64,000 bases of DNA from assembly GCA_019638385.1 (NCBI GenBank), contig JAHBTW010000003.1:310001-374000 (forward strand). Direction: 5' to 3'. The notes under the pieces are model-generated. The model did not search any database and was not told the DNA's origin. It saw nothing but the letters and a program-made list of their open reading frames with translations. Shown piece by piece: positions 63,545 to 64,000 of this stretch. The stretch is from Saprospiraceae bacterium (GTDB lineage Bacteria > Bacteroidota > Bacteroidia > Chitinophagales > Saprospiraceae). Each line of letters begins with the position of its first letter. Positions within the stretch are counted from its first letter, which is position 1. A program made the position numbers and the translations under genes.

Positions 63545-64000
63545 ATGGCAAAGCAAGTTTCTCTAGGGAATTTGGGCGGCTCTCAAACCGTGTCGGCAGG
63601 TGGAAAAAGTACCCCGAGCATAGATTCGCTGCTTCCTCCGGCAATGGCGTATGTGGTGAACTCGACGGATATTAGTTCCTTATTGACGGATAGTGACGCC
63701 GAAACAAAGTTCTTGATCGGGCTGAGGATTGAATTTAGAGAGGGAAGCAATTTACTGGCCAAACCTAGAATCAGGAAGGTGTATTTTGATGAAGCAGCCA
63801 GTGATCAAGATTCTTTTTTTTTAGTAAGCCCTGATACCATGGAATTGACTGCGCATGTGTACGGACGCCCCGTGATAAAAACGTCAGATGAAAAATTCCA
63901 GTTGGATTCTGCTGCAATCATACCCGTCTGGGTTGATGGCCACAAGCCCTATAAAAAGTTGCGATTTTATAAAGATATTGACTTTGTATTCTTTCCGGCG
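63545..64000 (+). CDS. Unrecognised protein, cut by the window end
   Basis: 152 residues are visible from ATG 63545 (MAKQVSLGNLGGSQTV) and the frame is still open at 64000. There is no signal peptide. It has a Ser/Gly-rich head, then a probably beta-rich domain (TKFLIGLRIEFREGSNLLAKPRIRKVYFDEA, MELTAHVYGRPVI, IIPVWVDGHKPYKKLRFYKDIDFVFFPA). Codon use looks more AT-rich than its neighbours. I recognise no family. It lies 194 bp after the sigma-coupled membrane protein; that gap contains no gene, only a near-match -7 box (TATATTG, around 63510). Confidence 0.65.
   Translation, partial: MAKQVSLGNLGGSQTVSAGGKSTPSIDSLLPPAMAYVVNSTDISSLLTDSDAETKFLIGLRIEFREGSNLLAKPRIRKVYFDEAASDQDSFFLVSPDTMELTAHVYGRPVIKTSDEKFQLDSAAIIPVWVDGHKPYKKLRFYKDIDFVFFPA

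Overview
The window looks like the chromosome of a moderately GC-rich member of the Bacteroidota, most likely Saprospiria (Lewinella/Phaeodactylibacter-like). The evidence is: very large surface proteins ending in type IX secretion (T9SS) type A or type B sorting domains; a PorP/SprF-like partner; Bacteroidota-only families (DUF3098, DUF6660, DUF3667); the ftsX-DUF3098-uppP-truB gene order; TAnnTTTG promoter boxes; and a CHAT-TPR / sigma-factor locus typical of Saprospiria. No tRNA, rRNA, CRISPR array, transposase or phage gene was seen. No stretch longer than 300 bp lacks a gene. This taxonomic call is inference.

Layout. 1-9.1 kb: 3' end of methylmalonate-semialdehyde dehydrogenase, a 2298-aa T9SS type B adhesin-like protein, a DUF3667 membrane protein and tRNA hydroxylase MiaE. 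9.1-20.6 kb: mostly minus strand, with a sterol desaturase-like hydroxylase, D-2-hydroxyacid dehydrogenase, PD40 lipoprotein, DUF2461, NUC1 nuclease lipoprotein, TamB and a YheT-like hydrolase. 20.8-23.7 kb: a secreted protein whose T9SS sorting domain is thrown out of frame by a 14-bp tandem duplication. 23.7-26.5 kb: truB-uppP-DUF3098-ftsX. 26.6-30.9 kb: a glycosyltransferase, then a DUF6660 plus HMA/TonB-receptor metal module. 31.1-32.1 kb: two small secreted paralogues. 32.2-41.6 kb: a DUF4832 T9SS protein, a hydantoinase/NCS1 transporter operon, an ArnT-like glycosyltransferase, an MtfA-like pseudo-peptidase, Der GTPase and RfbC. 41.8-43.3 kb: three more small secreted paralogues. 43.5-58.6 kb: a likely operon of metacaspase, a 3802-aa mosaic surface protein and a PorP/SprF-like protein. 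58.6-64 kb: a CHAT-TPR protein diverging from a sigma factor and its translationally coupled membrane partner, then an unrecognised gene cut by the window end.

The main discovery candidate is a shared two-block sequence, GGGTACCG-N14-CTAC, found with exactly the same 14-nt spacing at four intergenic sites. They lie upstream of (1) the 31.1-kb small-secreted-protein pair, (2) the 42-43-kb small-secreted-protein operon, (3) the metacaspase-adhesin-PorP operon, and (4) the sigma-factor gene itself. I infer an autoregulated alternative-sigma regulon. It would link the sigma/membrane-partner/CHAT locus with five paralogous small secreted proteins, a caspase-fold protease and a giant T9SS surface protein. 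The second candidate is the 14-bp duplication at 23.4 kb: removing one copy restores the T9SS domain in frame, which suggests an on/off contingency locus. Dispersed intergenic repeats also occur, and one is read through by the CHAT gene to form its C-terminal tail.
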